From positions 1 to 43,005 of IMG/VR virus record IMGVR_UViG_3300010401_000049: DNA of 43,005 nt. One strand, written 5' to 3'. Below, piece after piece: positions 21,172-27,137 of the stretch. The DNA is from a virus. Numbering within the stretch: position 1 is the stretch's first letter; each line of letters begins with the position of its first letter. Under the pieces are notes generated by a model. It was given only the letters and a program-made list of their open reading frames with translations. It made no database searches and was not told the origin of the DNA. The position numbers and the translations under genes are program-made.

Positions 21172-21950
21172 TCCAAATACTTGTCCAAAAGACTAGCAAC
21201 ATGTTCGATCTTGATAGTCATTTCTTCAAAGATTTGTTGTTTCTCACCCTTCTTTCGCATGTAAGGTGCGGCGTGCTCTCCAAGAGCAAATTTCATAATT
21301 TCGTTGTGCTCAGTGTTGGGTAAGTTCACATCATAAACAAGTTGCAAATACTCTAAGAATCTTGGATCCGGTCTCTTAAGGTGCCAGGTCAATTCCTCAT
21401 TCAAAGTCTCTGGAAATTTTTGGATATAAGCCGCCATTTTATCATACTTTTTTTCATTAGCCCAACCAATCAATTGCTCTTGATCTGTCTCAACTGGAAT
21501 AGGAACAATACGAGTTTTGAAAGCCTTGTCACCTTCCAAGGTTTCATAGTTCTCACTTTCGTCATTCATTGTGAGAAGGATAATAGTGTCTTTATGAATT
21601 GGTTCACCCCCGACTGTACGTTCCCCAATAAGCTCCATGACTGCAGCTCTTGTATATCGTTCCATACGGTTAAACTCGTCTATATAAATAAGAGCTTTGG
21701 TCTTAATGGCCCTCCTAAGTCGCTCATGAGCCACAAACGATACTTCATCTCGTTTGGCATTAGGTAAGTTAAGTCCCATAGCATCTTCGGTCCTGAGAGG
21801 AAGGTAGATAAAATCATAATTTAATTCCTCATGAATCTTTTTAGCCATTGTAGTTTTTCCAATTCCAGAACCCCCGACCCAACAAATTGGAATTTTAGGT
21901 TTGGACTTGAAGATTTGAATTGTTACTTGTTTTGCTTTTTCAATATTCAT
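21168..21950 (-). CDS. MoxR-type AAA+ ATPase (260 aa)
   Basis: Walker A is GGSGIGKT (26-33), Walker B LIYIDEFNR (87-95), sensor 1 TMND (127-130) and a likely arginine finger in KTRIVP (Arg147). The FIYLPLRTEDAMGL segment and ERLRRAIKTKALIYIDEFNR are typical of MoxR/RavA-like ATPases, which act as chaperones with VWA-domain partners. The DUF2201/VWA gene is next but for one or two microORFs. Probably loads, activates or dismantles a protein complex early in infection. The start ATG follows a microORF with AAGGAAAAAC in between. Confidence 0.88.
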   Translation of the reverse strand: MNIEKAKQVTIQIFKSKPKIPICWVGGSGIGKTTMAKKIHEELNYDFIYLPLRTEDAMGLNLPNAKRDEVSFVAHERLRRAIKTKALIYIDEFNRMERYTRAAVMELIGERTVGGEPIHKDTIILLTMNDESENYETLEGDKAFKTRIVPIPVETDQEQLIGWANEKKYDKMAAYIQKFPETLNEELTWHLKRPDPRFLEYLQLVYDVNLPNTEHNEIMKFALGEHAAPYMRKKGEKQQIFEEMTIKIEHVASLLDKYLE

Positions 21951-21959
21951 TGTTTTTCC

Positions 21960-22106
21960 TTAAATAAAGATTTGTTGAAGTCTAATATATCCGCGACCAA
22001 ATTGGCCTATAAAAAAAGAATGCAAAAATTCAGCAATTAATGGATTTCTGGGGTATCCAAGTCCATATCCATATGGATCTTTATTCGTTTTAACTCGTAT
22101 TTTCAT
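21960..22106 (-). CDS. Early-region microprotein (48 aa)
   Basis: ATG overlaps the previous microORF stop (ATGA). The product starts MKIRVKTNKDPYGYGLGYPR, contains FFIGQFGRGYIRL and ends QQIFI. Strongly basic and Gly/Tyr-rich. The stop is ten bases before the MoxR-like ATG. Confidence 0.65.
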   Translation of the reverse strand: MKIRVKTNKDPYGYGLGYPRNPLIAEFLHSFFIGQFGRGYIRLQQIFI

Positions 22107-22237
22107 ATAAGCCTTATTTTAAACCCTTTGTTATAGTGTGGATTAAAATAATTTAAAACATGGAAGGAGTTTTTAATTCCGTTTATAGAGTATTCTTGTC
22201 TATAACCAAAACCTCGACGTCCAAAAGTTATTTGCAT
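22103..22237 (-). CDS. Early-region microprotein (44 aa)
   Basis: ATG overlaps the upstream stop (TGATG). The product starts MQITFGRRGFGYRQEYSING and ends GFKIRLI; basic, Gly/Tyr/Asn-rich. Shares MQITF with an internal segment of the microprotein at 6824-6955. Confidence 0.65.
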   Translation of the reverse strand: MQITFGRRGFGYRQEYSINGIKNSFHVLNYFNPHYNKGFKIRLI

Positions 22238-22593
22238 CAAACCTCCTTTGGAAAGTACAATTTATTTTCTTGAAGACTCTTAGGCCCATTAATATTTCTA
22301 AGGGCTGTTAAAATCTTTAATGCTTCTTTAAAAATTTCCTCTTGTTTGCCATCATACTCAATATTTGGAAGAGATTTCCAAAGTGAAATAATTTGTTCTG
22401 GCTCTGGGATTAAATGGCACATAAAAATACCAGTATACCAAGACTTTTCTTCTGGCTTACCTGATAATTCAGAAAAGCTTTTGAACTCCTCTACCAAATG
22501 CAGTCTTAGCAATTCTAAACAATAAGCTTGATTTTCAGCATTAGAAAGCTCTGCAAAGCTTTTGCCTTTTAGGTCTTTATTCTTCTTTATCAT
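22237..22593 (-). CDS. Hypothetical helical early protein (118 aa)
   Basis: Charged helical protein with no clear domain; contains WYTGIFMCHLIPEPEQI. ATG lies 17 bases inside the upstream 45-residue ORF. Function unknown. Confidence 0.7.
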   Translation of the reverse strand: MIKKNKDLKGKSFAELSNAENQAYCLELLRLHLVEEFKSFSELSGKPEEKSWYTGIFMCHLIPEPEQIISLWKSLPNIEYDGKQEEIFKEALKILTALRNINGPKSLQENKLYFPKEV

Positions 22594-22714
22594 TGTTTTC
22601 TTCCTTCGAAATTAAGTTTAAAAGTTTCTCATGTAATTCTTTAACTCTGCTAGTTTCTTCTGTTGATAAGTCTCGTGATTCCTCTTTATTAAATTTTATT
22701 TCTTTAACTACCAT
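22577..22714 (-). CDS. Small acidic/basic helical protein (45 aa)
   Basis: GGAGG lies nine bases before the ATG, inside the 3' end of the upstream gene. The product is almost entirely charged helix (MVVKEIKFNKEESRDL...) and ends NNDKEE. Not of the Gly/aromatic type. Confidence 0.65.
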   Translation of the reverse strand: MVVKEIKFNKEESRDLSTEETSRVKELHEKLLNLISKEENNDKEE

Positions 22715-22907
22715 TAATTAGCTCCTCCAATACTTTCATAACTTCAAATTTATTGATACTAGCCCAATTTTTACGTAAAGGCATATTTTTTTGATACCGA
22801 AGTAAAAGCTCCTTTTGTCCTAAGATTTTTCCATGTCTATAATTATCCTTATGAGTACCAAGACCCTTAAGGAATTCTATTTCTGTGTGCGTGGTCCAGT
22901 TGTCCAT
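22704..22907 (-). CDS. Small conserved-type phage protein (67 aa)
   Basis: The pattern W-T-x-H-T-E-IEFLKGLGTH, KELLLRYQKNM and LRKNWASI resembles a small phage hypothetical family I recall, of unknown function. ATG abuts the metalloprotease gene stop and it ends inside the next ORF. Confidence 0.75.
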   Translation of the reverse strand: MDNWTTHTEIEFLKGLGTHKDNYRHGKILGQKELLLRYQKNMPLRKNWASINKFEVMKVLEELINGS

Positions 22908-23488
22908 TAATCCTCCAAGTTTTCATTTACAAGTTGAATCATTTCATCAGTAATGTTTGAATTAGAATATGTGGGGACGTGCATAACTGATTTAATGTTC
23001 TCAGTATCATGCCAAAGCCCTAAGCAGTGTCCTTCCTCGTGTGCCCAAACCGCCCAAGAACCATCTACTCCTAGAACACTAAAAGGAATAGAGCCATCAT
23101 TATTTAAAGCATTTTTATCAATCAAAATGCTACAGCCGCAACTTCCATCTCTAGGTTTACTTGTGATGCCTGTTCCCCATTCTTCTAACCCTTCTGAATC
23201 TTCAGTAATAGAAAGATTTACTATATTTTCATCGCCCCCAATTTGAAAGATCCCAAAGCCCAGTGCACTATTCCATTGTTGGACAGAATAATCTAAGTCT
23301 CGATTGGCTTGATCTATCTCTTCCTGAGTAAAACTATCAGGATAGGTTGCAATAATACTTTGTACTCGACAAGCCTTTGCTCCTTCTAAGTAAGTTTGTG
23401 CCTCTAAGCCAACAGAACCACAACCATTCAAAGCAGCCAGAAACAAAAGAAAAATGTAAAGTATCAAGCCTAAAAAAAGTTTTTTCAT
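22907..23488 (-). CDS. Lipoprotein matrixin-like zinc metalloprotease (193 aa)
   Basis: A lipoprotein signal peptide (MKK, then about 18 hydrophobic residues, LNGC with Cys23 as acylation site) precedes a metzincin domain. The zinc site is HEEGHCLGLWH (His150, Glu151, His154, His160) with a Met-turn SVMHVP (Met169). It should be anchored in the cell envelope, facing the periplasm or exterior. Early expression suggests action on a host envelope protein, for instance to block superinfection, but that is inference. The late protease at 6275-6748 has the same fold without a lipid anchor. Confidence 0.85.
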   Translation of the reverse strand: MKKLFLGLILYIFLLFLAALNGCGSVGLEAQTYLEGAKACRVQSIIATYPDSFTQEEIDQANRDLDYSVQQWNSALGFGIFQIGGDENIVNLSITEDSEGLEEWGTGITSKPRDGSCGCSILIDKNALNNDGSIPFSVLGVDGSWAVWAHEEGHCLGLWHDTENIKSVMHVPTYSNSNITDEMIQLVNENLED

Positions 23489-23739
23489 TTCACCATCCTC
23501 CTTTCATTATTATAAAGTAAGACCCAAAGTTTATTGTTTCTGTTTTGTTTAGACCTTACTTCACAAAGCCTATAAGGTATTTTTCTGCGTTTGAATCTGT
23601 CCCTCCATTCTTGGACAGCGTGGGACTGAACAGGGCCGTCAAAGAAAATATTTTGATGGGCAATTTCTATTTCTTCTGTTTGCTCTAATGTCCTCCATTC
23701 AAAGAACTCAGGATTTAAGATGTTAAGTTTTCTTTTCAT
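23485..23739 (-). CDS. Hypothetical basic early protein (84 aa)
   Basis: Start is placed at ATG 23739 (MKRKLNILNPEFFEW), preceded by GGAAAAG; the frame opens further at a TTG. The C-terminal half is basic (RDRFKRRKIPYRL, RSKQNRNNKLWVLLYNNERR), suggesting nucleic-acid binding. No named family. Stop overlaps the metalloprotease ATG. Confidence 0.7.
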   Translation of the reverse strand: MKRKLNILNPEFFEWRTLEQTEEIEIAHQNIFFDGPVQSHAVQEWRDRFKRRKIPYRLCEVRSKQNRNNKLWVLLYNNERRMVK

Positions 23740-23864
23740 ATCTTTTCCAATATAAAGATATTTTTCAAAGCGCAAAAGCAGTAAGAGTAAAGTACTTGGT
23801 GATAAGAAGATGAAAGCATCCTAAAACCTTGATTACACTGCGGGAATTGCATTATCATTAGCAT
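23736..23864 (-). CDS. Early-region microprotein (42 aa; 38 from an internal ATG)
   Basis: AAGG stands eight bases before the ATG, inside the end of the upstream gene; an in-frame ATG four codons on is also possible. The product includes SSSYHQVLYSYCFC and ends ILEKI. Stop overlaps the next ATG (ATGA). Confidence 0.5.
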   Translation of the reverse strand: MLMIMQFPQCNQGFRMLSSSYHQVLYSYCFCALKNIFILEKI

Positions 23865-24148
23865 TGGATTACCTTCAAAGTCTCATAAGTTGTGGTTTTC
23901 TCGACTTGGCTTACTTTCTTACCTAAAATTTCTCTAACCTTAGCAGTGTCTAAGATTGTCCTAGAGCAAGCCTCTCTTTGTACTCTGTACTCGCCATCAA
24001 TGAAAAAACTTTCCTGACAAGTATCCAATAAAGCATTAAGCTCTTTTTTGATTGAATCCTTTTTAGCTGTAAGCTCTTTGATCTTGCGGTCTAGTTCGTA
24101 ATAGGTTTGAGCTAAAGCTGTTTTAGGTTTTGTTTGGTAAAGTTGCAT
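23858..24148 (-). CDS. Hypothetical early protein with N-terminal coiled coil (96 aa)
   Basis: Residues about 12-45 form a charged coiled coil; the rest reads FFIDGEYRVQREACSRTILD then VREILGKK and TYETLKV, a pattern seen in small phage proteins that may bind partners as dimers. Function unknown. ATG follows the HExxH gene stop after one base. Confidence 0.7.
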   Translation of the reverse strand: MQLYQTKPKTALAQTYYELDRKIKELTAKKDSIKKELNALLDTCQESFFIDGEYRVQREACSRTILDTAKVREILGKKVSQVEKTTTYETLKVIQC

Positions 24149-24149
24149 A

Positions 24150-24524
24150 TTATCTCCTCGTGACTCTATAGACTTCTTGGGTTAATTGCCCAACGGCTGT
24201 AGCCAAAGTTTCTTCTTGGTCTTTTTGTGGTAACTTCATTTCGTCAACAAGACACCAAGCCGCGTGGGTGCACTCATGTGAGACCGTCAGTACATCTTTA
24301 TTATATAAAGCAATCAGAAGGCTTACTCTTTGGTCTCCAACCATCATTCTGTGAGGAGCACAAAAGCCACCGGTGTTTTTTATATTGATTTTTTGTTTCT
24401 TTGTGCTCACCAATTGTTTCTTAATCTTTTTATGCATTTCTTCATATTCTTTAATGTCTTTGAAGTTGTAAAGAACACAAATTCGCTTTTTGACTCCATC
24501 AAGGTAAATGTATTTTGTTTGCAT
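24150..24524 (-). CDS. HExxH zincin-like metallopeptidase (124 aa)
   Basis: The motif HECTH (83-87) follows a hydrophobic strand (VSLLIALYNKDVLTVS), and Glu104/Glu105 about 20 residues later in QKDQEETLATA could be the third zinc ligand, as in gluzincin-like phage peptidases. The protein has no signal peptide, so it acts inside the cell. Substrate unknown. Overlaps the end of the amber-containing small ORF upstream. Confidence 0.6.
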   Translation of the reverse strand: MQTKYIYLDGVKKRICVLYNFKDIKEYEEMHKKIKKQLVSTKKQKINIKNTGGFCAPHRMMVGDQRVSLLIALYNKDVLTVSHECTHAAWCLVDEMKLPQKDQEETLATAVGQLTQEVYRVTRR

Positions 24525-24525
24525 G

Positions 24526-24681
24526 TTAAAATCCCACTAATTGTCTGTATTCTTGTTGATTAGTCCAGTTTTCAAGCCTAGAAGCTTCTTCTTCATCAAT
24601 CAAATGTTGAACAATGTTAGAACAAAGAAGTTGCTCATCTTCATTATAAGGCTAATTGCAGTATTCACAATTTATTTGCAT
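24526..24681 (-). pseudogene. Small zinc-binding-type ORF interrupted by an in-frame amber codon (51 codons plus stop)
   Basis: ATG 24681 (after AAAGGAGCC) gives MQINCEYCN, then TAG (24654-24652), then PYNEDEQLLCSNIVQHL and a further 25 residues to TAA. CEYC and LLCSN suggest a zinc site spanning the amber; CNQPY would be the natural reading, so TAG stands where CAG (Gln) is expected. The part after the amber has no start codon of its own in this frame with a usable ribosome binding site, so the ORF makes sense only as one unit. Confidence 0.55.
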
Positions 24682-24848
24682 TTTTCTGGCTCCTTTACTG
24701 TAGTCCCCATCCAAGGAATAGGACCTCTGGTTAATAGGTAAGTAGTTTCATTCTTTTCAATTGGCTTGACTGGCCTATTATTCAACCAGTAATCTAGGTC
24801 TAGTCTTAAAGCTCTTCGCCATTCTTTATAAGCCTGTTGGGGAGTCAT
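24672..24848 (-). CDS. Small hypothetical early protein (58 aa)
   Basis: Starts MTPQQAYKEWRRALRLDLDY and contains a TYLLTRGPIPWMG segment; basic and Pro-rich C-terminus. Overlaps the upstream gene by 23 bases and provides AAGGAG near its end for the next ORF. Just below common length cut-offs. Confidence 0.6.
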   Translation of the reverse strand: MTPQQAYKEWRRALRLDLDYWLNNRPVKPIEKNETTYLLTRGPIPWMGTTVKEPEKCK

Positions 24849-25020
24849 TGGCTTTCTCCAATAATTCTTGAAATTTATATTCTAGTTCAAAATATTTATC
24901 TTTTAAGGTTTTGTAAAATTCAGTCCATTGGTAGCCATTTTCTTGGGTTTTGTAATAATCAGCGGCGTCTTGATAAAACTCAATCTGGTCCTCGTCAGTA
25001 TAAGTCAAGCGAGCCTTCAT
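24826..25020 (-). CDS. Small hypothetical acidic early protein (64 aa)
   Basis: Acidic, Tyr-rich helical protein (QIEFYQDAADYYKTQENGYQ) with no recognised domain. ATG directly follows the stop of the HTPGPW-type gene (TAAATG). Confidence 0.65.
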   Translation of the reverse strand: MKARLTYTDEDQIEFYQDAADYYKTQENGYQWTEFYKTLKDKYFELEYKFQELLEKANDSPTGL

Positions 25021-25341
25021 TTATTCCCCTTTCGCTTTGGCAATCACCCGCTCAGCTAATTTAATTTCTTCGTGAGAATCTACATATTCAGCCTTTAATG
25101 TGCCATCCTCGACAAGACACTCAATTTCACACAATATGGCCTCTAAACTTCTAAGTAAATCAGGCGCAGCGACGACGAGATTAGCGCTCGCCAGATCGAA
25201 CACCCGAGCAATCCCCACAGACGGTAATTTGGGATCGTGCGGCGTCGTATTAACGTCACGTACAGGGGATCCGTACCCATTAGGGTTTTGAAATATTCCA
25301 GACAGTTTCCAAGGTCCTGGCGTGTGTTTATTTTTGTTCAT
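25021..25341 (-). CDS. HTPGPW-type conserved phage protein (106 aa)
   Basis: KHTPGPWKLSG at the start and ASANLVVAAPDLLRSLEAIL in the middle match a very widespread phage hypothetical family (HTPGPW ... ANARLIAAAPDLL). Function unknown. It is the first substantial gene of the early operon, with AGGAAAGGAAAA before its ATG, about 160 bases from the predicted promoter. Confidence 0.8.
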   Translation of the reverse strand: MNKNKHTPGPWKLSGIFQNPNGYGSPVRDVNTTPHDPKLPSVGIARVFDLASANLVVAAPDLLRSLEAILCEIECLVEDGTLKAEYVDSHEEIKLAERVIAKAKGE

Positions 25342-25356
25342 AAAGTTTTTCCTTTC

Positions 25357-25446
25357 CTAATATTTGTCAATTCTTTGCATAATCCCAATCTTGCAATTGA
25401 GTGTAGACCAGAACGCCTTTACAATACGTCGGTTAGTGTTAATCAA
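25357..25446 (-). CDS. Possible leader ORF of the early operon, TTG start (29 aa)
   Basis: CGGAGG stands six bases before TTG. The product MINTNRRIVKAFWSTLNCKI and nine more residues ends at TAG, in frame with the next gene. It occupies the leader between promoter and first large gene. Basic, no homology recognised. Confidence 0.35.
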   Translation of the reverse strand: MINTNRRIVKAFWSTLNCKIGIMQRIDKY

Positions 25447-25496
25447 GATTGAGCCTCCGAATTAGTTTATCTTGCTGTGTCCCTTATTCTTTTGAT

Positions 25497-25525
25497 ACAA
25501 TAGAATCAATTGATTCAATTGTAAA
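25497..25525 (-). promoter_or_regulatory. Candidate early promoter with operator palindrome in the spacer
   Basis: On the - strand TTTACA (25525-25520, five of six of the -35 consensus) and TATTGT (25502-25497, four of six of the -10) are 17 bases apart. The perfect palindrome GAATCAATTGATTC (25503-25516) fills the spacer, an ideal repressor site. Confidence 0.5.
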
Positions 25526-25575
25526 CAATTATTTTTAAAATAAATGAAATATTTTATAATCCATTGATTCTATTG
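25498..25575. repeat. Three copies of a 12-base operator-like motif
   Basis: TTGATTCTATTG occurs inverted at 25498-25509 and direct at 25564-25575, identical. A third copy TTGATTCAATTG with one change is at 25510-25521, abutting the first to make the palindrome. The copies flank both divergent promoters. Confidence 0.55.
25531..25560 (+). promoter_or_regulatory. Candidate late promoter ahead of the small terminase gene
   Basis: A perfect TATAAT lies at 25555-25560. The -35 region is only T/A-rich without a good TTGACA, which could mean dependence on an activator. An operator-like 12-mer begins four bases downstream. Confidence 0.4.
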
Positions 25576-25598
25576 GATTATTAGGATGGATTATTTTT

Positions 25599-26120
25599 GT
25601 GGTGAGGAAAGTTTCACAGCAAAGAATTGACAAAATAGCTGATAAGCACAGGCTTTCAAAGAAACAAAAGAGCCTATTGGTTGCCCAATTGGAGAATCCG
25701 GGTTTAGATGCCAAAAACACACTGATTGCCGCTGGTTATTCAGATATGACAGCAGCTAAAGCGTCTAAGGCGGTATTAGGTGCCACTAGGCTTAGGAGTG
25801 CTTTTGCTGAAATTGTTGATTCTGGTCAATATGTTGGTAAGATTACAGAGTTCTACGACGAAGTATTAGCCAAGCCCAATGAAGACATTGAAGTCATGAA
25901 AGTCAAACAAGCCGCAATAAAAGAGCTCCATAAGATCCAAGGCGACTATGCCCCGCAATCCTCTGAATCTAAAACCCTTAGCGCCCACATATTCCCACAG
26001 ATAGCCTTTGCTAAGGATTCAACCAATCCCAAAGAATCAATTGGCGCTAAAGAGCCTGAAGTATATGAAGGCACAATAGAGCCCATTGACCCCACCGATC
26101 CAATCACCCCCAAAGAATAA
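25599..26120 (+). CDS. Terminase small subunit (173 aa), GTG start
   Basis: LSKKQKSLLVAQLENPGLDA then LIAAGYSDMTAAKASKAVL is the helix-turn-helix pattern of phage small terminases (DNA recognition), followed by a helical oligomerisation region (about 60-110) and a Pro/Glu-rich tail that may contact the large subunit. AGGATGG precedes two consecutive GTG codons. It starts packaging by binding the pac/cos site; the large subunit lies 1 kb downstream, after a structured non-coding region. Confidence 0.8.
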   Translation: MVRKVSQQRIDKIADKHRLSKKQKSLLVAQLENPGLDAKNTLIAAGYSDMTAAKASKAVLGATRLRSAFAEIVDSGQYVGKITEFYDEVLAKPNEDIEVMKVKQAAIKELHKIQGDYAPQSSESKTLSAHIFPQIAFAKDSTNPKESIGAKEPEVYEGTIEPIDPTDPITPKE

Positions 26121-26138
26121 ATTTATCCAAATGGTCTA

Positions 26139-26318
26139 ATGGCTTTGTTAGGCCTAATGTCCACCATACACTACAATACACGTAGACCTATTGAACCTAT
26201 TTACCCTTTTGCACATTCTGAATATTTTGTAGCAATTGAATCAAAGGGGTGGGGGTTTGTGAAGGTGGGGTGGGGTCCACAGGTTCCATGGGGGTGTGTA
26301 TATTTATATAGGAACTAA
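26139..26318 (+). CDS. Microprotein-like ORF on the late strand with G-rich segment (59 aa; 53 from second ATG)
   Basis: The ORF encodes aromatic/Gly-rich sequence (EYFVAIESKGWGFVKVGWG, then PQVPWGCVYLYRN) resembling the early microproteins but on the + strand. ATG 26157 with TTAGG upstream is the better start. Codons for KGWG and KVGWG contain four G-runs (26246-26275). Function unknown. Confidence 0.45.
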   Translation: MALLGLMSTIHYNTRRPIEPIYPFAHSEYFVAIESKGWGFVKVGWGPQVPWGCVYLYRN

Positions 26319-26491
26319 CATCTTTCTAAGCCCGTGGGGACAAGCGACGGAACAAAACAGCACAGTCTGGCACAATTCTTGCGTCTCTTGATTCCCAAAC
26401 TATTTTTTAAATTTTTTACAAAAACAGGTACTTAAATCTATGATATCTTTAGGGAATAAAACACACCAGTTAACCCCATGGAATCATTAGA

Positions 26492-26550
26492 TTATAATCA
26501 CTCATTTTTCAACAGCCACTCCAATTTTGTCAACATAAAAGTGATTATAA
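26492..26550. repeat. Inverted repeat, 11-base perfect arms
   Basis: TTATAATCACT (26492-26502) and AGTGATTATAA (26540-26550) are exact complements separated by 37 bases. Confidence 0.6.
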
Positions 26551-26633
26551 AATTCTGTTATTTTTCAAAGACTTAAAAAATCCACACCATATTTTTAAAA
26601 CTTTCGCGAAAAAAGTATGCTACCTTCTTAATA

Positions 26634-26758
26634 GACTTGGTAATTGCTAAGACTAAAAATACTAAAACACTTTAGAACATTAAGACATAGCAGTGAATTA
26701 AATCTTAAGCGTCTTAAAGTTCCTAAGTGTTAAAGTATCGGAAGAACTACCAAGACCT
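26634..26758. repeat. Long imperfect inverted repeat (about 125 bases)
   Basis: Arm 26659-26686 and arm 26711-26738 are complementary at 23 of 28 positions around a 24-base loop. Outer arms (CTTGGTA at 26636-26642 and TACCAAG at 26748-26754) extend the stem after an asymmetric bulge. Confidence 0.6.
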
Positions 26759-26793
26759 GATGGGGGGAGTAAAGAGACCTAAAGAGATTCCAG

Positions 26794-26835
26794 AGACATA
26801 AGGTATGCTTATATATTCTTGCTTCTCTTATGTCT
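26794..26835. repeat. Inverted repeat, 9-base perfect arms, T-rich flank
   Basis: AGACATAAG (26794-26802) pairs with CTTATGTCT (26827-26835), followed by TTATTTAAT. May act as a weak terminator or RNA hairpin before the small gene at 26876. Confidence 0.5.
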
Positions 26836-26875
26836 TTATTTAATCATTGCATCTTAAGGTACTAAAGACTCTTAA

Positions 26876-27094
26876 ATGCCTCTAGACTTAAACAATCTCA
26901 AAGCAGCCATAATGAATAACTCCCTTAATCGTCACCTCATCGTTGCTTGGATTGAAGATATTTTAGCTTCTGGACTCTTGACAAAGTCAGAGCAAAAGCA
27001 GTATAAAAAACAACTAGCCCAAATTTTAGGGGAAGCTGGTGAGACCACCAGTGACCAAAAGTTAAAGCCCTTAGAGGTAGAGAAGTCTAAATAA
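26876..27094 (+). CDS. Small hypothetical protein between terminase genes (72 aa)
   Basis: A helical protein (LNNLKAAIMNNSLNRHLIV, then SEQKQYKKQLAQILGEAG) with a charged C-terminus; no recognised domain. It sits between small and large terminase genes. Its 3' end is one arm of a strong 12-base hairpin shared with the region before the large terminase start. Confidence 0.65.
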   Translation: MPLDLNNLKAAIMNNSLNRHLIVAWIEDILASGLLTKSEQKQYKKQLAQILGEAGETTSDQKLKPLEVEKSK

Positions 27095-27115
27095 CTCCCA
27101 AAGCCTCTAAGGGCT
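27066..27115. repeat. Perfect 12-base inverted repeat before the large terminase gene
   Basis: AGCCCTTAGAGG (27066-27077) and CCTCTAAGGGCT (27104-27115) are exact complements with a 26-base loop. No T-run follows (CTACTCCCCCC), so it is not a normal terminator; it may protect or regulate the mRNA. Confidence 0.65.
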
Positions 27116-27137
27116 ACTCCCCCCAATTCAATACATT

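Larger units (their letters stand above)
26319..26875. other. Structured AT-rich non-coding region inside the terminase module
   Basis: No convincing gene is seen in these 557 bases; the longest candidate is a 32-codon ORF at 26478-26576 without ribosome binding site. Three inverted repeats lie in succession (26492-26550, 26634-26758, 26794-26835). Position beside the small terminase gene suggests a packaging site, a replication origin or a structured RNA; I cannot decide between these. Confidence 0.5.

Noticed and set aside
25386-25451. CAATCTTG/CAAGATTG inverted repeat in the early leader
   Set aside because: Eight bases separated by 50, without T-run or other support; not distinguishable from chance.
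26762-27124. GGGGGGAGTA and its complement TACTCCCCCC 350 bases apart
   Set aside because: Ten bases of low complexity at that distance are easily due to chance.
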